Assembly: GCA_948144175.1 (NCBI GenBank)
Contig: CANXME010001269.1
Coordinates: 375,001-439,000 of the forward strand
Source: Closterium sp. NIES-65
Taxonomy: Eukaryota; Streptophyta; Zygnematophyceae; Desmidiales; Closteriaceae
Length of the DNA: 64,000 nucleotides
Direction of reading: 5' to 3'
A model generated the notes under the pieces. That model was given only the letters and a program-made list of their open reading frames with translations, did not search any database and had not been told where the DNA came from. Shown piece after piece: positions 9,501 through 19,639 of the stretch (its first letter is position 1; the number at the start of each line of letters is the position of its first letter). Both the position numbers and the translations under genes were made by a program.

Positions 9501-11756
9501 GGGTGCAGAAGGGACAGGGGCGGGCGGAGGAAGAGGGGGAGGGGCAGGAGGCGCAGGGGGAGAGGGGGCAAGGTGGGGACGGAAAAGGGGAGGAGGCGCA
9601 GAGGGAGGAGGGGCAGGGGGAGGAAGGGCAAAGGGTTGGCACGAGTGGGGATGGCAGCACGGGTGGGGAGTGGTGGGAGGGGATGGAGAGCGAGGAGGAT
9701 TTTGAGAGCGCAAAGAAGCAGCTGGTGGTGTGGGCGGGCGGGCATGCGAGCCCTGAGATGCTGGCCATGGCTGCTGCTGTGTGGCACTGGATAGACACAG
9801 GCCGAGGTGAGAGTTAGATTCGAGGGGTTGAGTGTGGTGGGACGAGGTATAACGGTGGCCATGGTAGCAGGCTGGGCAGGCAGGCATGCGAGCCGTGAGG
9901 TGCTGACCATGGGTGCTGCTGTGTGGCACTGGATAGACACAGGCCGAGGTGAGAGTTACATTGGAGGGGTTGAGTGTGGTGGGGCGAGGTGTAGTGGTGG
10001 CCACGGTAGCAGGCTGGGCGGGCGGGCATGTGAACCCTGAGATTCTGGCCATGGCTGCTGCTGTGTGGCACTGGATAGACACAGGCCGAGGTGAGAACAG
10101 GGAGGGGTGAGAGTACGGCGAGGTGAGAGAGTTTGGAAGGGTTGAGTGTGGTGGAGTGTGGCAAAAAGGTAGGGGAATGGGCGGGCGGGCATGCAAGTCC
10201 TGAGATGCTGGCCATGGCTGCTCCTGTGTGGCACTGGAAGAACACCGGGCGAGGTGAGAGTGCTTGGAGGGTTTGAGTGTGGTGGAGTGTGGTAGAATGG
10301 TAGGAGAATGGGGGAAGGGGGTGTGCGAGTCCTGAGATGAGTCTTTTGTTTTCCCATCCCTCGCCCTTGCCCCCTCCTCTGCCCCCATCCACGCCTTGGC
10401 CCCCTCCTCCGCCGTCTCCTCTACCCCCTACCATGCTCACTCTTCTCCAGAGTTAGATTTGAAGCAGCTCGCCAGGGCAGCCATGCACCTGAGTGTCCCC
10501 ATCTTGCGCACAGAAAATCACTGCCCTGAGTTGAATGCGGAGCAGCTCGCCAGAGCAGCCATCCTGAGTGCTCCCATCTTGGACAACAGGAGACCTCAGC
10601 CCTCTCAGCTGCTCTCATCCCTGCTTCCTCTCCCCTGCTTCCTCTCCCCCCTCTTCCCATGTTCATTCTTTCTCAGAGCTGGATGCGGAGCAGCTCGCCA
10701 CGGCAGCCACGCACCTGAGTGCGCCCATCTTGGATAAGGAACTCCTCTACCCTCTCAGAACCACGCTCCCCTGCTTCTTCTCCCTCTTACTCTCCCCACT
10801 CTTCTCTCTCCCTTGCTCGCTCTTTTCCAGAGTTGGATGCGGAACAGCTCGCCACGGCAGCCATGCATCTGAGTGCACCCATCTTGGACAATGGGAAACC
10901 CTTTACTGATGATGAATATGATGGTGGTGCTGGTGATGGTGATGATAATGATGGGGCTTCAGCTGTACCTGCTGGTGATGATATTGAGGATGCTCCAGCT
11001 GCTGCTGCTACTGATGCTGGTGATGGTGATGATAGTAAGGGGGCTTTAGCTGCGGATGCTGCTGCTGCTGGTACTGCTGCTGATGTTGATGTTAGTGATG
11101 ATGTGCATAATGCGGGAGCAGCAGCAGAGGAAACAGAGCCAGATTCACACGGTACAGAGGATCAAGAAGCTGGATCCAGCACAGCAGACGAACCCCATGA
11201 CATGGCAGCACAGGCTGCTGACACGTGGCAGCAGCTGGCCCAGTCCACGTCAGCAGACATCCTATCCTCCCTGTCAGCAGCAGCATGCGCAATCCAGCAG
11301 CGGGTGAGAGCCCTATTGGGCGTGGGGCTGACAGGCGAGGAGAAGAGGCGGGCAGCGAGAGAGGCTTCTGAAGCAGAGTCGAGGCTGTCAGGAGGATGGT
11401 CTTTCTCAACGGATTACTATGAGGATGAGGATAGGTTGAGGGAGCTGGTGGCGTGTCGAGGGGGCAGGTACAGGAGTGCGAGTGAGATCCTGGCAGGGGA
11501 CAGCGGGGAAGCGAGTGGTGAGGAGGATCGGGGAAGCAGGGAGGGGGATGCGGACGAGGGCGAGCAAACAGATGGCTCGGCAGGCGGTTCGGCAGGTGGT
11601 TCGGCAAACAAGCCGGTGTGTTCACCTGGTGTGATGCGGTGGGTGCATGAGAGGGAGACAGTGCTGCAGTTCCGGATGGTGAAGAAGTCGATTCTGAGTG
11701 AGGCAGATGTCGCCATGGGTGAGTGGTGCCGCAGCATGGGGCGTGCTGCCAGTTAA
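3585..11756 (+). CDS. SET-domain protein methyltransferase, Rubisco-LSMT-like
   Basis: Split gene. Likely exons: 3585-about 4160, 4620-4719, 5937-6161, 7042-7467, 7950-8107, 9343-9806 and 10831-11756. Phases agree at every junction except exon 1/2, which I could not resolve. Exon 1 carries a hydrophobic signal or anchor (LLLILSFLFVLLLATP). Exon 2 gives the SET start (IGFKAARRIEAGEVILIVPRR). Exon 3 gives WDTYTVLAAWLLRERAKG. Exon 4 ends with the LLP-FADLFNHDYYPN motif, matching the family's D-x-x-N-H segment. Exon 5 gives EGEPLSISYG and YGFVPSYNPYD, the cofactor-pocket end of SET. The last exons resemble the LSMT substrate-binding domain (ETVLQFRMVKKSIL). Acidic and low-complexity insertions lie in exons 4, 6 and 7. 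It should transfer methyl groups from S-adenosylmethionine to lysine; the substrate is unknown. Nearly every intron holds extra partial copies of the adjoining exon. Confidence 0.75.
4776..4817. repeat. 42-bp perfect palindrome in intron 2 of the SET gene
   Basis: The left arm is the exact reverse complement of the right arm, 21 bases each, centred on TCGA. The core is TTTTGAGTCGACTCAAAA. On both sides lie near-identical copies of a roughly 55-bp GT-rich sequence containing GGGAGAGTACATGGGTGTG (about 4720-4775 and 4818-4873), so it sits at a tandem-duplication junction. Confidence 0.9.
5102..6038 (+). repeat. 167-bp tandem repeat, six copies of the start of SET exon 3
   Basis: Units begin at 5102, 5269, 5436, 5603, 5770 and 5937. 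Each starts just after a CAG acceptor and encodes SERHLLPYDM...YGWDTYTVLAAWLLRER. Copies 1-5 then run into AEHPTIHP and a stop without a GT donor. Only copy 6 continues into AKGAASPWALFLRSLP and a proper donor at 6162. Copies 2 and 4 share one variant and copies 3, 5 and 6 another, so part of the array has a 334-bp two-unit order. Copies 1-5 each carry a usable acceptor but would truncate the protein. Confidence 0.9.
6246..6628 (+). repeat. 14-bp minisatellite in SET intron
   Basis: About 27 head-to-tail copies of CCCCTTTTCACACT with a few single-base variants (CACAAT, CATACT) and one missing base near 6490. It lies between exon 3 and the exon 4 copies. It is pyrimidine-rich on the coding strand. 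Confidence 0.95.
6760..6990 (+). repeat. Two partial copies of the start of SET exon 4
   Basis: Segments at 6760 and 6913 each follow a CACAG acceptor and encode ATRLKAA(H/Y)ADLY followed by CCSGNP or DRCNSNP, matching the start of exon 4 at 7042 (ATRLKAAYADLYDRCN). Neither copy continues into the conserved part of the exon. A run of 23 cytosines (6881-6903) precedes the second copy. Confidence 0.8.
7672..7890 (+). repeat. Two partial copies of the start of SET exon 5
   Basis: At about 7668 (LFGNSFPFTIHQTIGQGE) and 7818 (LSGDHFFFTTYQAM) there are acceptor-preceded copies of the start of exon 5, whose full form begins at 7950 (LSGDHFLFTTYQAIEEGEPL). The first copy is much diverged, the second is close. 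Confidence 0.75.
8159..8646 (+). repeat. Three partial copies of the end of SET exon 5
   Basis: Segments at about 8161-8242, 8320-8397 and 8568-8646 encode PTIDM(V/L)AEYGFVPAYNP...LFPR. Each ends at CCCCAG followed by GTAA or GTGA, so each keeps the 5' splice donor of exon 5 (7950-8107) while lacking its first part. Confidence 0.85.
8277..8296. repeat. 20-bp palindrome at an exon-copy junction
   Basis: CTTTTGAGGCGCCTCAAAAG, a perfect palindrome. It separates two direct repeats, CATTCCAACTAGTCACAGC (8254) and CATTCCATCTAGTCACAGC (8298), next to duplicated ends of SET exon 5. The right flank continues GTCA, as in other members of this family. Confidence 0.9.
8655..9080 (+). repeat. 33-bp minisatellite derived from SET exon 5 sequence
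   Basis: About 12 or 13 copies of a 33-bp unit containing GCCCAGCATCCACATGCTG, with few substitutions. It resembles the coding segment GCCCAGCATTGACATGGTGG of exon 5, and the last unit runs into ATGGCTTCGTGCC, which is also exon 5 sequence. The array therefore looks like an amplified exon fragment. Confidence 0.85.
9865..10253 (+). repeat. Three partial copies of the end of SET exon 6
   Basis: Around 9872-9948, 10015-10091 and 10180-10253 the sequence repeats the end of exon 6 (AMAAAVWHWIDTGR) with its GAGGTGAGA donor. Surrounding intron sequence (GGTTGAGTGTGGTGG) is duplicated too, so the unit spans the exon-intron boundary. Confidence 0.85.
10451..10740 (+). repeat. Three partial copies of the start of SET exon 7
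   Basis: Segments at 10451, about 10521 and 10677 encode EL(D/N)xxQLA(R/T)AA...SxPIL, matching the start of exon 7 at 10831. The first and third follow CAG acceptors; the second lacks a clear one. None continues into the acidic region of the real exon. Confidence 0.85.
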
Positions 11757-13070
11757 CGACAGGCAGCGGTATGATGAGGTTGGGGTGGGTTGAAATGGGT
11801 AGGATATTCTCATTCTCTAACGAGGGCAGGGCTGCAGTTTTCGCGTAGATTTGTTGTGAGACATATCGATAAGCTTGATATGGTGCTGCTGTTCTGCACG
11901 CTGGAATGGGCGTGCTCTGTATGAGTTGATAGTTAGGTGGAACATTTATCCTCACACAAGCCATTACCCGACAGCTTGTTGCAAGGATGGTTGGAGGTGG
12001 TTTTAAACCACTTGGATGATTATGACAAGGGAATTTGGCGTATCTTTACAAATATCATGTAATGACAAATTATGGAATGCCATAAACATTACTTTTATAG
12101 AATAAAACTAGATATTTTTACATGGTAACTTTTCTATTTTGTGAGATTTCGGTTGGGTTCTCTTGGTTTCCGGTCGGTTCTCTTGGGTTCCCTTGAGTTT
12201 CCCTTGGGTTTACTTGGGGTCTTTTTGGGAACAATCCCAAAAAGATGAGACCAGCGGCATATTGATGAGTCTCGGCAACAATCCCGAGGAGTGATCCACA
12301 TACAGCAAGGGTGGTTCCGTCAAGATCCCGCAAAGCGAGCTGGCCATAAAGACGGCCGGCAGAAGTCACGACTCACAAGTGCAGCCGATATGTATCCGTG
12401 CGGGCTGCTAGCGGAAGCGACTAGCCGTCAACTGAGGAGGTGAAGTCAAGCCGTCGTTAATCGAGCATTCAGATACTCTACTGCGATGCGAAGAAGGACC
12501 CAGTCCTGCCTCACTCCTGCCCACAGTTCCGTTTCAAGGGCGAGTTGTGGTGGAGTGGAGAGTGTCCTTGGGTACATTACTATAGCCGAGAATCTTGGCG
12601 ACCACTGCCACACCCTTGTCGTTCTCCGCCCAAATCTAGGTCATATTTTTCCTTCACCCTTACGATTTCTTTCGATGTACAGTAGCGTGTGATGGTTGTC
12701 AGTCAGCGGTGCCCCTGGGAAGCCCGGAATCATAAGCACAGCTTCAGGAAGAGATCACCCAGCGAGGCTGATGGCCGCCGTGGATTGATCATGCGTAGAG
12801 CACAACGGACGGCTGAGATCAACGTACGATGAGCTCAAGGTTGGAGCGACGCCGGATGATGAGCTCTACGGCCCCGTCCTCACTTGAAGTTGCAATCACG
12901 GTAACCTCGAAAATCGCGTTTCCACCGAGATTAGCTTGCTCAGACCTAGCTCACTGCCAGCTATTCCGGGAATACCTCACCAAGATAAGCAGGCCACGTG
13001 TCTCCGATGAAACACTCGAAACACCGATATCATCTTCTACACACACGACATCTATGAGTCTGTGTGCACC
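11757..13070. other. Intergenic region with dispersed repeat and hairpin
   Basis: About 1.3 kb between the SET and PC-esterase genes, with no coding segment I can support. It contains a hairpin (12220-12245, arms TCTTTTTGGGA / TCCCAAAAAGA, 4-base loop) and a roughly 100-bp sequence that recurs upstream of the plastid-protein gene. Confidence 0.5.
12350..12465. repeat. Dispersed repeat, copy 1
   Basis: Shares ACGGCCGGCAGA, GTGCAG and GCGACTAGCCGTC in the same order and similar spacing with 36798-36890. Both copies lie about 600 bases upstream of the next plus-strand gene. It may be the remnant of a mobile element or a shared promoter module. Confidence 0.6.
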
Positions 13071-16000
13071 ATGGGGACACCATGGCTACGTCACAGAAAT
13101 AGCATCCTCGGTTTCCACTCGTCCCTTCGCGCTGCGGTCCACTTACTCCTTATTGCAGCGGTCGCGGTCCTGTCGTTGCTTAGTTATTCCTGCAAATGTC
13201 GGGACAGTATCGGACACAGTGAGGTCGCAAACGTCACAGTATCAGAGGGGATTAAAGCTGGATTTTCCGCTGACAGAAGCGAGGAATCGCGGAAAGATTT
13301 AACCGACTCGGACTCGTATCACGGCGAGGTTCTGTGCTGGTGGTCTGGGGATCACGGCGGCTATGACGGAAAAGACTCTTCTTGGTCGAACCAGATCCAT
13401 GGTTCCGATGATGCTACTGTAGTACTTTCCACAACTGAAGCCGCTCCCGTTCGTAGTGGTAGTTCAAGCGATGAAATCCGAGGCCGCGGCGGCGTGGTGA
13501 TTTTTGGACCAGGATGTCGCCATTGCGTCGCCGGGCGACTGTGCACGTTCGAGATCGCCGTGCGACGGCCTGCGACGTGGACGGTGCCGCCAGGCATGGC
13601 GTTCAAGCACGAGCTGGCGGTGCAGCTGGTGGGACCGTCGCTCGTGCGAGCTGACGTCACGGCTGAGAGAGGCGACGTCAGCTGGTGGCGGGTGGCATAC
13701 CGTGTATGGGACGCTGGCTTGTACGAGTAAGTCTTCTCCTCAGCATTCATTCAAATAAAGACCAACTAGATCGCGTATATAAGCCGATTACGCGGCAATT
13801 GGCGAGCCTTTTTCTAATTGGCAGAGGCTGATGGAACGAGATACTTTTACCTTGACCCTTCCCTTGCCTTCCGTTCACGACAGAGTGGTCGTTCGGTCCG
13901 GATGCGGCTCTTTGAACTATTCCGCTTCCTTCGCTCACGCACATGAGCACGACATGGCGCAATGGACCCTCGCCGTCCGTCCCAGTCGCAAGCTCAAGAC
14001 CAGCACACTTCCAGCAGCCCGGGTTCAGCAGGAACCGTCCTTCTCACTTTCCGAGGCAGCAAAGGGGGACGCAGTGGCTGATGGAATGTTGGGTTCAGCC
14101 TGTGACCACGGCGCCTCTCACGGCCGCTGGCTGAGGGATGGCAGCACCGGAAATTACAGGTACGGACATGGCAGGTACGGACATGGCTCCGCTGTCGCAC
14201 CTGATAGCCTTGAATCCTGATTCCCAATGCACACCCATGTTACGTTATCATTCTTCTGCTGCTCTTACCCGTTATGTAGTTGGCAAAAAAGGCACGTTGT
14301 AAGGGCGCGTGTCTTTTGCTGTAGAGGTTCGAAAAATTGGTTGAGCTTTTGATGGTAACCCTTTTCGCGAATCTCACTAAATGTTTCGTATATCCATCGT
14401 GTGTCCCTGTACAGCATTGTATATGAAGTAGGACACTAAACCTGGGTCGAGCTTTCAAAACAAACCATGCGTGAACGAAACGTCAGTTGTGTGTCCTCTT
14501 GACCATACACGAAGAATCTGCAACTTTGGCGAGAGTCGCAGCACGAGCGACTTTGGAAATTAGGGTCCGGGCCTCTTCAAACACACACCAGGTAACCGTT
14601 CGTGAGCTGGACGCGACTCGGGTACGCTGTAAAAGTTCAACTTCGATAGTCTGAACTTTTGTGTGTCCTGTGATTCTCGTGAGTGGAGGAGCAGCGACTC
14701 GGGTCACAGATGCCGAAATAGTCGGGCCTAGGTCGACCTAGGTTCAACTGTGTTAGTTCAACTCAAAAACTCGAGTTTTGCATACAATTTCCAAAAGACA
14801 CGCGCCCTAATTATCTCAGTTCCCTCCTCCTTCCACCTCGCCCATTTCAGGTGGGAGTTCTTCCCGTGTGCGCCTCCTCTTCCTCCGCCATCCCACTGGG
14901 TCTCAGCCTTGGCATCACGTGGCATCAGGGAGATCAACTTCGTGGGCGACTCACACCAACGCTTACTGATGCTGCACCTTGCTTTCCTCTTGACGCACAG
15001 CGTCAATGACTCCCATGTGGGCTATCATGGGGATATCTCCATCTCTGTACCTGGCCCTGCTCCAGCTTATGATACAGCACCACGGGGAGATGATGTGGCG
15101 TTGGGCGTGCGAGGGGGTCTTAGGGGGGGAAATGGGGTGAATCAGCAGCAAGAGCAGGAGAAGAAGCAGCGGCAGTTTGAGGGACTGAAGCTGAATTTCT
15201 ACTGGGTTGATGGCATTTACCGAAATGGGCAATTCGGATGCGAGTAAGTCAACAGCCGCCGCACACATTGAAACACCCCTCATTGGAAGACTCAATTTGG
15301 ACCATGAGCTTGCAGCATATTGCACTATTGCACTCATTTCATGCTCCAATTCCAATTCACTCCGACTACATCCTCCTTCCCATTCCCACTTCAGGCGAAG
15401 AGGCTATTTCTCTGGCAGGCAGGAATCCTTCCCCAACATCTCCCTTACGGCTGATGTCACAGTAATTGATGCTGGCACCTGGTCCGGCTGGCTCTGTGAG
15501 GAGCCTGAGAGAGCCTACAGTGTTCACCTGCCTGCTTTTCTTGAATGGGCAATTGGACAGAAGCGTAAAGCAGAGGAGCAGCACCAGAGGGGGTATGCAA
15601 AGCTACTGACAACAACTCTTGATGTTGCCGATTTGGCAACAGATGGTAGTAGTGGGGGAGCAGAGGGTGGCAGTGGTTATGGTATGAACGGTACAAGAAT
15701 GCTAAGACAACGCGCATGGAGGCCAAAGTTTCTGTTCCGGTCCATTCCTCCAGTTCGGCAAATCACCGAGGATTGCTTCACTCCGACACTACTGAAATCG
15801 TTTTCGGTAGTTCAACCTGCCACAAACTCGCTCATCGAGTACATGAATGGACTTTTGGAGGGGCAATTACAGCGCTACAATATCCAGCTGCTTGATGGAT
15901 GGCCACTGGAAGCTCCTAGGCACAGTGACACATGTGGTCCAAAAAACGTACACTACACTTGTTTTGACGCTGGTGAAGCAGAGAGAGGGTTTGAGAAAGG

Positions 16001-16079
16001 GTTGCTTTATGGAGAAGTTGGTGAGGCTATGGCGAATCTTACAATGCACCATCTGTTGTATAATCTGCATAAGCAATGA
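13071..16079 (+). CDS. Filamin-Ig plus PC-esterase protein, NXPE/TBL-like
   Basis: Four exons: 13071-13726, 13827-14159, 14851-15243 and 15395-16079. All phases agree, giving 688 residues. The first ATG in frame is 13071. A hydrophobic helix near the N-terminus (LRAAVHLLLIAAVAVLSLL) predicts a type II Golgi or secretory membrane protein. Exon 1 continues into a filamin-type Ig repeat (GPGCRHCVAGRLCTFEIAV... WWRVAYRVWDAGLYE). Exon 3 has the PC-esterase GDS motif in NFVGDSHQR (about residue 362). Exon 4 has the D/H region HSDTCGPKNVHYTC near residue 646. This order resembles animal NXPE proteins and plant TBL-like polysaccharide O-acetyltransferases. The likely role is acyl transfer on a glycan in the secretory pathway; the substrate is unknown. 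Low-complexity Gln and Gly inserts lie in exons 3 and 4. Confidence 0.7.
14303..14807. mobile_element. PIF/Harbinger-like MITE in intron 2
   Basis: A 505-bp element bounded by 16-bp perfect terminal inverted repeats (GGGCGCGTGTCTTTTG at 14303, its complement ending at 14807). It is flanked on both sides by TAA, the 3-bp target duplication typical of PIF/Harbinger and Tourist elements. It encodes no transposase, so it is non-autonomous. Internal palindromes CCTAGGTCGACCTAGG (14727-14742) and AAAACTCGAGTTTT lie near the right end. Confidence 0.8.
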
Positions 16080-16254
16080 GTCTGAGTGAACATAGTTTCT
16101 GTCCATGCTCGATAAATTTGTTTTGAGAGGATGCTGAATGTGTATTACCGTATTTCCTTTTGTTGGTTGATTTATGGCCTCGTCTAGATCAGTGGCTCCG
16201 GTTTGTGTCAGATAATCAATCGCCTGGCCAAATCAACGAGTAACAATCTGTTGT
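16080..16254. other. 3' flank of the PC-esterase gene
   Basis: AT-richer sequence between the PC-esterase stop codon and the Ty3 element target site. It probably holds the gene's 3' untranslated region. Confidence 0.3.
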
Positions 16255-16309
16255 CCAGCTGTAAGGAATTTTCCCGAATTCCTTATCGGGGTTGACTGCT
16301 TCGCGTACT

Positions 16310-17655
16310 TATCGGAGAACCTCCAGACTCAGCACCGCCAGACGCCACAAGGGGATGTCCAGCGACCGCAGGCTCCGCACCTCCAGGCTCAGCAGCTCCA
16401 GACGCAGTACCCCCTGGCTCAGCACTCCCAGGCACAGCACCCCCAGGCTTAGCACCCCCAGGCCCAGCACCCACGCGCGCAGCACCCCCAGAGTCAGCAC
16501 CCCCAGGCTCAGCACCCGCAGCAGTACCAGAGTCACCAGTAACCTCGACAGGCTCGACTGCGTCTACCTGGGACACACCTGAAGGGGCAGGACCCTGAGG
16601 GGGAAGGGGGTCTACCGGGGGGGGACCTGGCACGAGGAAGTGCGGCGGCGGGGGGAGGGAAGGAGTGCGGTAGGGGAAGAGGCGGTAGAAGGGGACTGAC
16701 TCGTCGAACGTGACGTCCTGGGAGGACAGAACACGACGAGAGGAGGGGTGGTAGAACTGCCACCCTAGTGCGTCAGGGAGGAAGCCGAGGAAGACACAGG
16801 GAGCAGCACGAGGGGACAGCTTGTCCGCAGACAAGTCGCGGACAAACGCCCGAGATCCCCGGACACAGAACGCAGACGCATCGCCGACCTTCCCCGTCCA
16901 TAGTAGAGCTGGGGAGGTCTCCGCCGGGAGACCCTGGGGTGAAGGTTGATCTGATGCGCCGCGTACCGAACCGCAAACGGCCACAGAAAACGGGGGGCAG
17001 CCGCATGCATCATGGACGTACGAGCGACGTCCATGACCATGCCAATGCGGCGCTCAGCAATCCCATTTTGCTGTGGAGAGTCCGGAAGCGTGAAGGTCTG
17101 GCAAATGCCTCGCGCACGACAGTAGGCTAGCAGAAGGCCAGAGGAGAACTCTCCGCCTCGGTCAGAGTGCAGACGCAGAACAGGAAAGTCTGAGCCGAAG
17201 CTCCTCGTGAGCTGGAGACGAGCTGCGCGGATCCAGTCGATCAACACTGCAGTGACATCACCCTTGCTGCGCAAGGGGAAGACTGTGGTGTAACGCGAGT
17301 AGTCGTCAACCACCAGCAGGAAGTAGCGCTCGTGACCCTGTCCACGGACGCGGGCCGGGCCCCACACGTCCAAGTGAAGCGTCTGCAGCGGAGCCTCTGT
17401 TGGGGGAAACTGAGAGGAGTGAGGGGCAGCCCGGAGCCGCCCCTCGACACAGGGGACACAGGAAGGACCAGGCCCCAAAGGAAGGGGAGGGAGGGACTGG
17501 GGGAGACCAGAGACCAGGACACGGGAGGCCATGTCCCGAAGACGAGGCAGGGAGGGGTGACCAAGACGGTGGTGCCACAGGAGAGTCTCGTGAGACAGGA
17601 GGCGACACGAGCAGGGGGCAGACTCAGGACCAGACCTGGACGCAGCAGCAAACAC
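16310..17655 (-). pseudogene. Copia integrase and linker, frameshifted
   Basis: Continues the Gag-protease frame after one stop. It shows the pre-integrase zinc motif (LLWHHRLGHPS, CVPCVEG) and the integrase core with HLDVWGPA, LHSDRGGEF and SPQQNGIAERR, i.e. the DDE residues. A frameshift near 16870-16960 moves the reading to another frame with CVFLGF and VTFDESVPFY. A Gly/Ala/Glu-rich linker follows, and the sequence is cut at the gypsy LTR. Confidence 0.8.
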
Positions 17656-17673
17656 CTGACCTGACGCAGCTAC

Positions 17674-19575
17674 CTAGCCAGACGGAGAGATAGGAGGAGA
17701 CGCAGTGGTCAGGGTGTAGAGACTCGACCCCGGCCTGCGTGAAAACGTGGCCAGGTGTCGGCCTGTGCGGGCATCCGAGCAGTGGGTCACCCGCTGACTC
17801 GCAGGAGTGAACTTGTGAACCCCCGCATCCTGCAGGTCAGCACCACTCACCAAGTTCGTCGAGAATGAGGGGAGGTACAGACCAGACAAGGTGCCCGAGG
17901 GGGCAACCGGACACGGGAGGACTGTGGAGAAGTGAGAGAGGACAGGACCCCCAGAGGGGTCAGCTAGGGAGACTGCAACCGGCCGACCAAGCGGCGTGAG
18001 TGTGGTGCGGTCTCGAAAGAAGGAGCGAGAAGCCCCTGAGTCAAGCGTGAAGGTGAGGGAGGCCGAAGCCGACGCAGTACCTGAGAGCGCAGCCTCACCA
18101 GTACCTGAGGGCGCAGACGCGCTGGCACCCAGAGCAGCAGCCTCACAAGCACCTAGCGCAGCAGTACCTATGCCCGGGTCGGGCGGGAAACACCGGTAAT
18201 AGTCACCCTCATCACTAATAGTCACAGCATATATGGCAGCAAGGATAGCATCAAAGTCAAGATCATAGATAGCTACGCCTGCCCTAGACAGCTCTCCCCA
18301 GCGGGGGATCTCATTAGCCTCGGGGAACTGCTGACGCCAAGCGTCCGTCAGGCGGCCAAAGCAGCGCTGGGTGGGGTGGGCACCTCCACACTGCTCACCC
18401 GCGCGGTCGCCGGAGCGAAGGACGTAGGTGCACGGACCAAAACCCCCACCACGCTGACGCTGCGTGTACCACTCACGGAGCTGCTGAGGGGGGGGAATGT
18501 CACGAGAACGCTGCTGCTGCTGCTGCTGCTGCTGGCGGTGACCACTACCAGAGCCGCTCCACTGCGAGGCACCACCCTGACCAGCTCCACTTCCTCCGCC
18601 ACCGCCGCCTCCACCGCCTCCACCACCGCCACCTCCGCTCCCACCGCTACCGCCGCCGCCGCCTCCGCCTCCACTGCCGCCACCACCACCACCACCACCT
18701 CCGCCACCACTCCCACCGCCACCCCCACTCCCTCCGCCGCCTCCACCGCCACCTCCACCACCCCTGCTAGCTCCACCCGCGCCGTTGCCCCCCTTGCCCT
18801 TGCCAGAGCGGCGTCTCCCGCTAGGGGCAGACGCCGCACCGACCGACTCAAGACCAAGTAGGTCGGCCGCAGCAGCAGAGGCGACAGAGGGCAACAGGGG
18901 GGAAGGGGAACACCCCTCAAAGATGGGGGTGCGAGGGTCACCACGAGAGGCTCCTACAGCGACTATGCTCTTCTCCGCTGCTAGGAGGGCCTTCTCTAGG
19001 AGGTCAACAGTGAGAGTGGTGGGAAAGACTGATAGAAAGTGGTCCCTGACTACGCGAAGGGAGTCAGGGAGGCGGGTGACTATGTAATAGAGAGTGATGT
19101 ACATGGGGGGGGGGTTCTTGGCGCAGAACTCAGCAGGCAGCGCGGCGCGGTAGCGAGTGTCACTAGTGCGGAGGTGCGTAATGAGGTCAGCAACTGTGGG
19201 AAATGCAGCAAGGTTAGGGAAGAGGTACGGTAGCATGAGGCGGCTCAGTGCAGCAGTGGCAGGGGAAGAGTAGCGCGCAACTAGAGCGTCGTACAAGGTC
19301 TGAGCACTCTTGTACTGACTAAAGTGCGCGCGCTCAATGGTAGGCAGGTGGCGACGCACAGCAAGACGTGCAGCAGCATCGCGGGTGGCCCATTGAGAGC
19401 GAACAGTGGGGTCAGCATCAGCAGCAGGGGCAGGAGAGGCGCCAGAGGTGAGGTCAAAGAGAGAAAGACCGTCCGCCCTATCGCACTGTAAGAACAGCTG
19501 CAGGTCGTCGACCCAGACCTCAAAGTCAATGGCTCGACCCTCAGCGTCAAAAGCGAGGACACTAGGGGTAGCCAT
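17674..19575 (-). pseudogene. Copia Gag and protease
   Basis: A 633-residue frame starting MATPSVLAFDAEGRAIDF. The N-terminal 230 residues match a copia Gag and are followed by a long poly-Gly linker (about residues 255-330). A Cys/His segment (CGGAHPTQRC) may be a reduced zinc knuckle. The protease has the active site LDSGAS. The frame ends at a TAG that is in the same frame as the downstream integrase frame. One base change, probably from CAG, would account for it, so this is a nonsense mutation rather than a designed end. Confidence 0.8.
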
Positions 19576-19639
19576 GACGACGGTAGACTAGCAGTGCAAG
19601 CAGTAGGGGAAGGGCACGCAGTGACAGAGAGGCTGTGCT

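Noticed and set aside
11864..11881. 18-base match to a common cloning-vector polylinker (TATCGATAAGCTTGATAT)
   Set aside because: The match, recalled from memory, does not extend into flanking vector sequence on either side. Chance or convergence of restriction-site palindromes is more likely than contamination.
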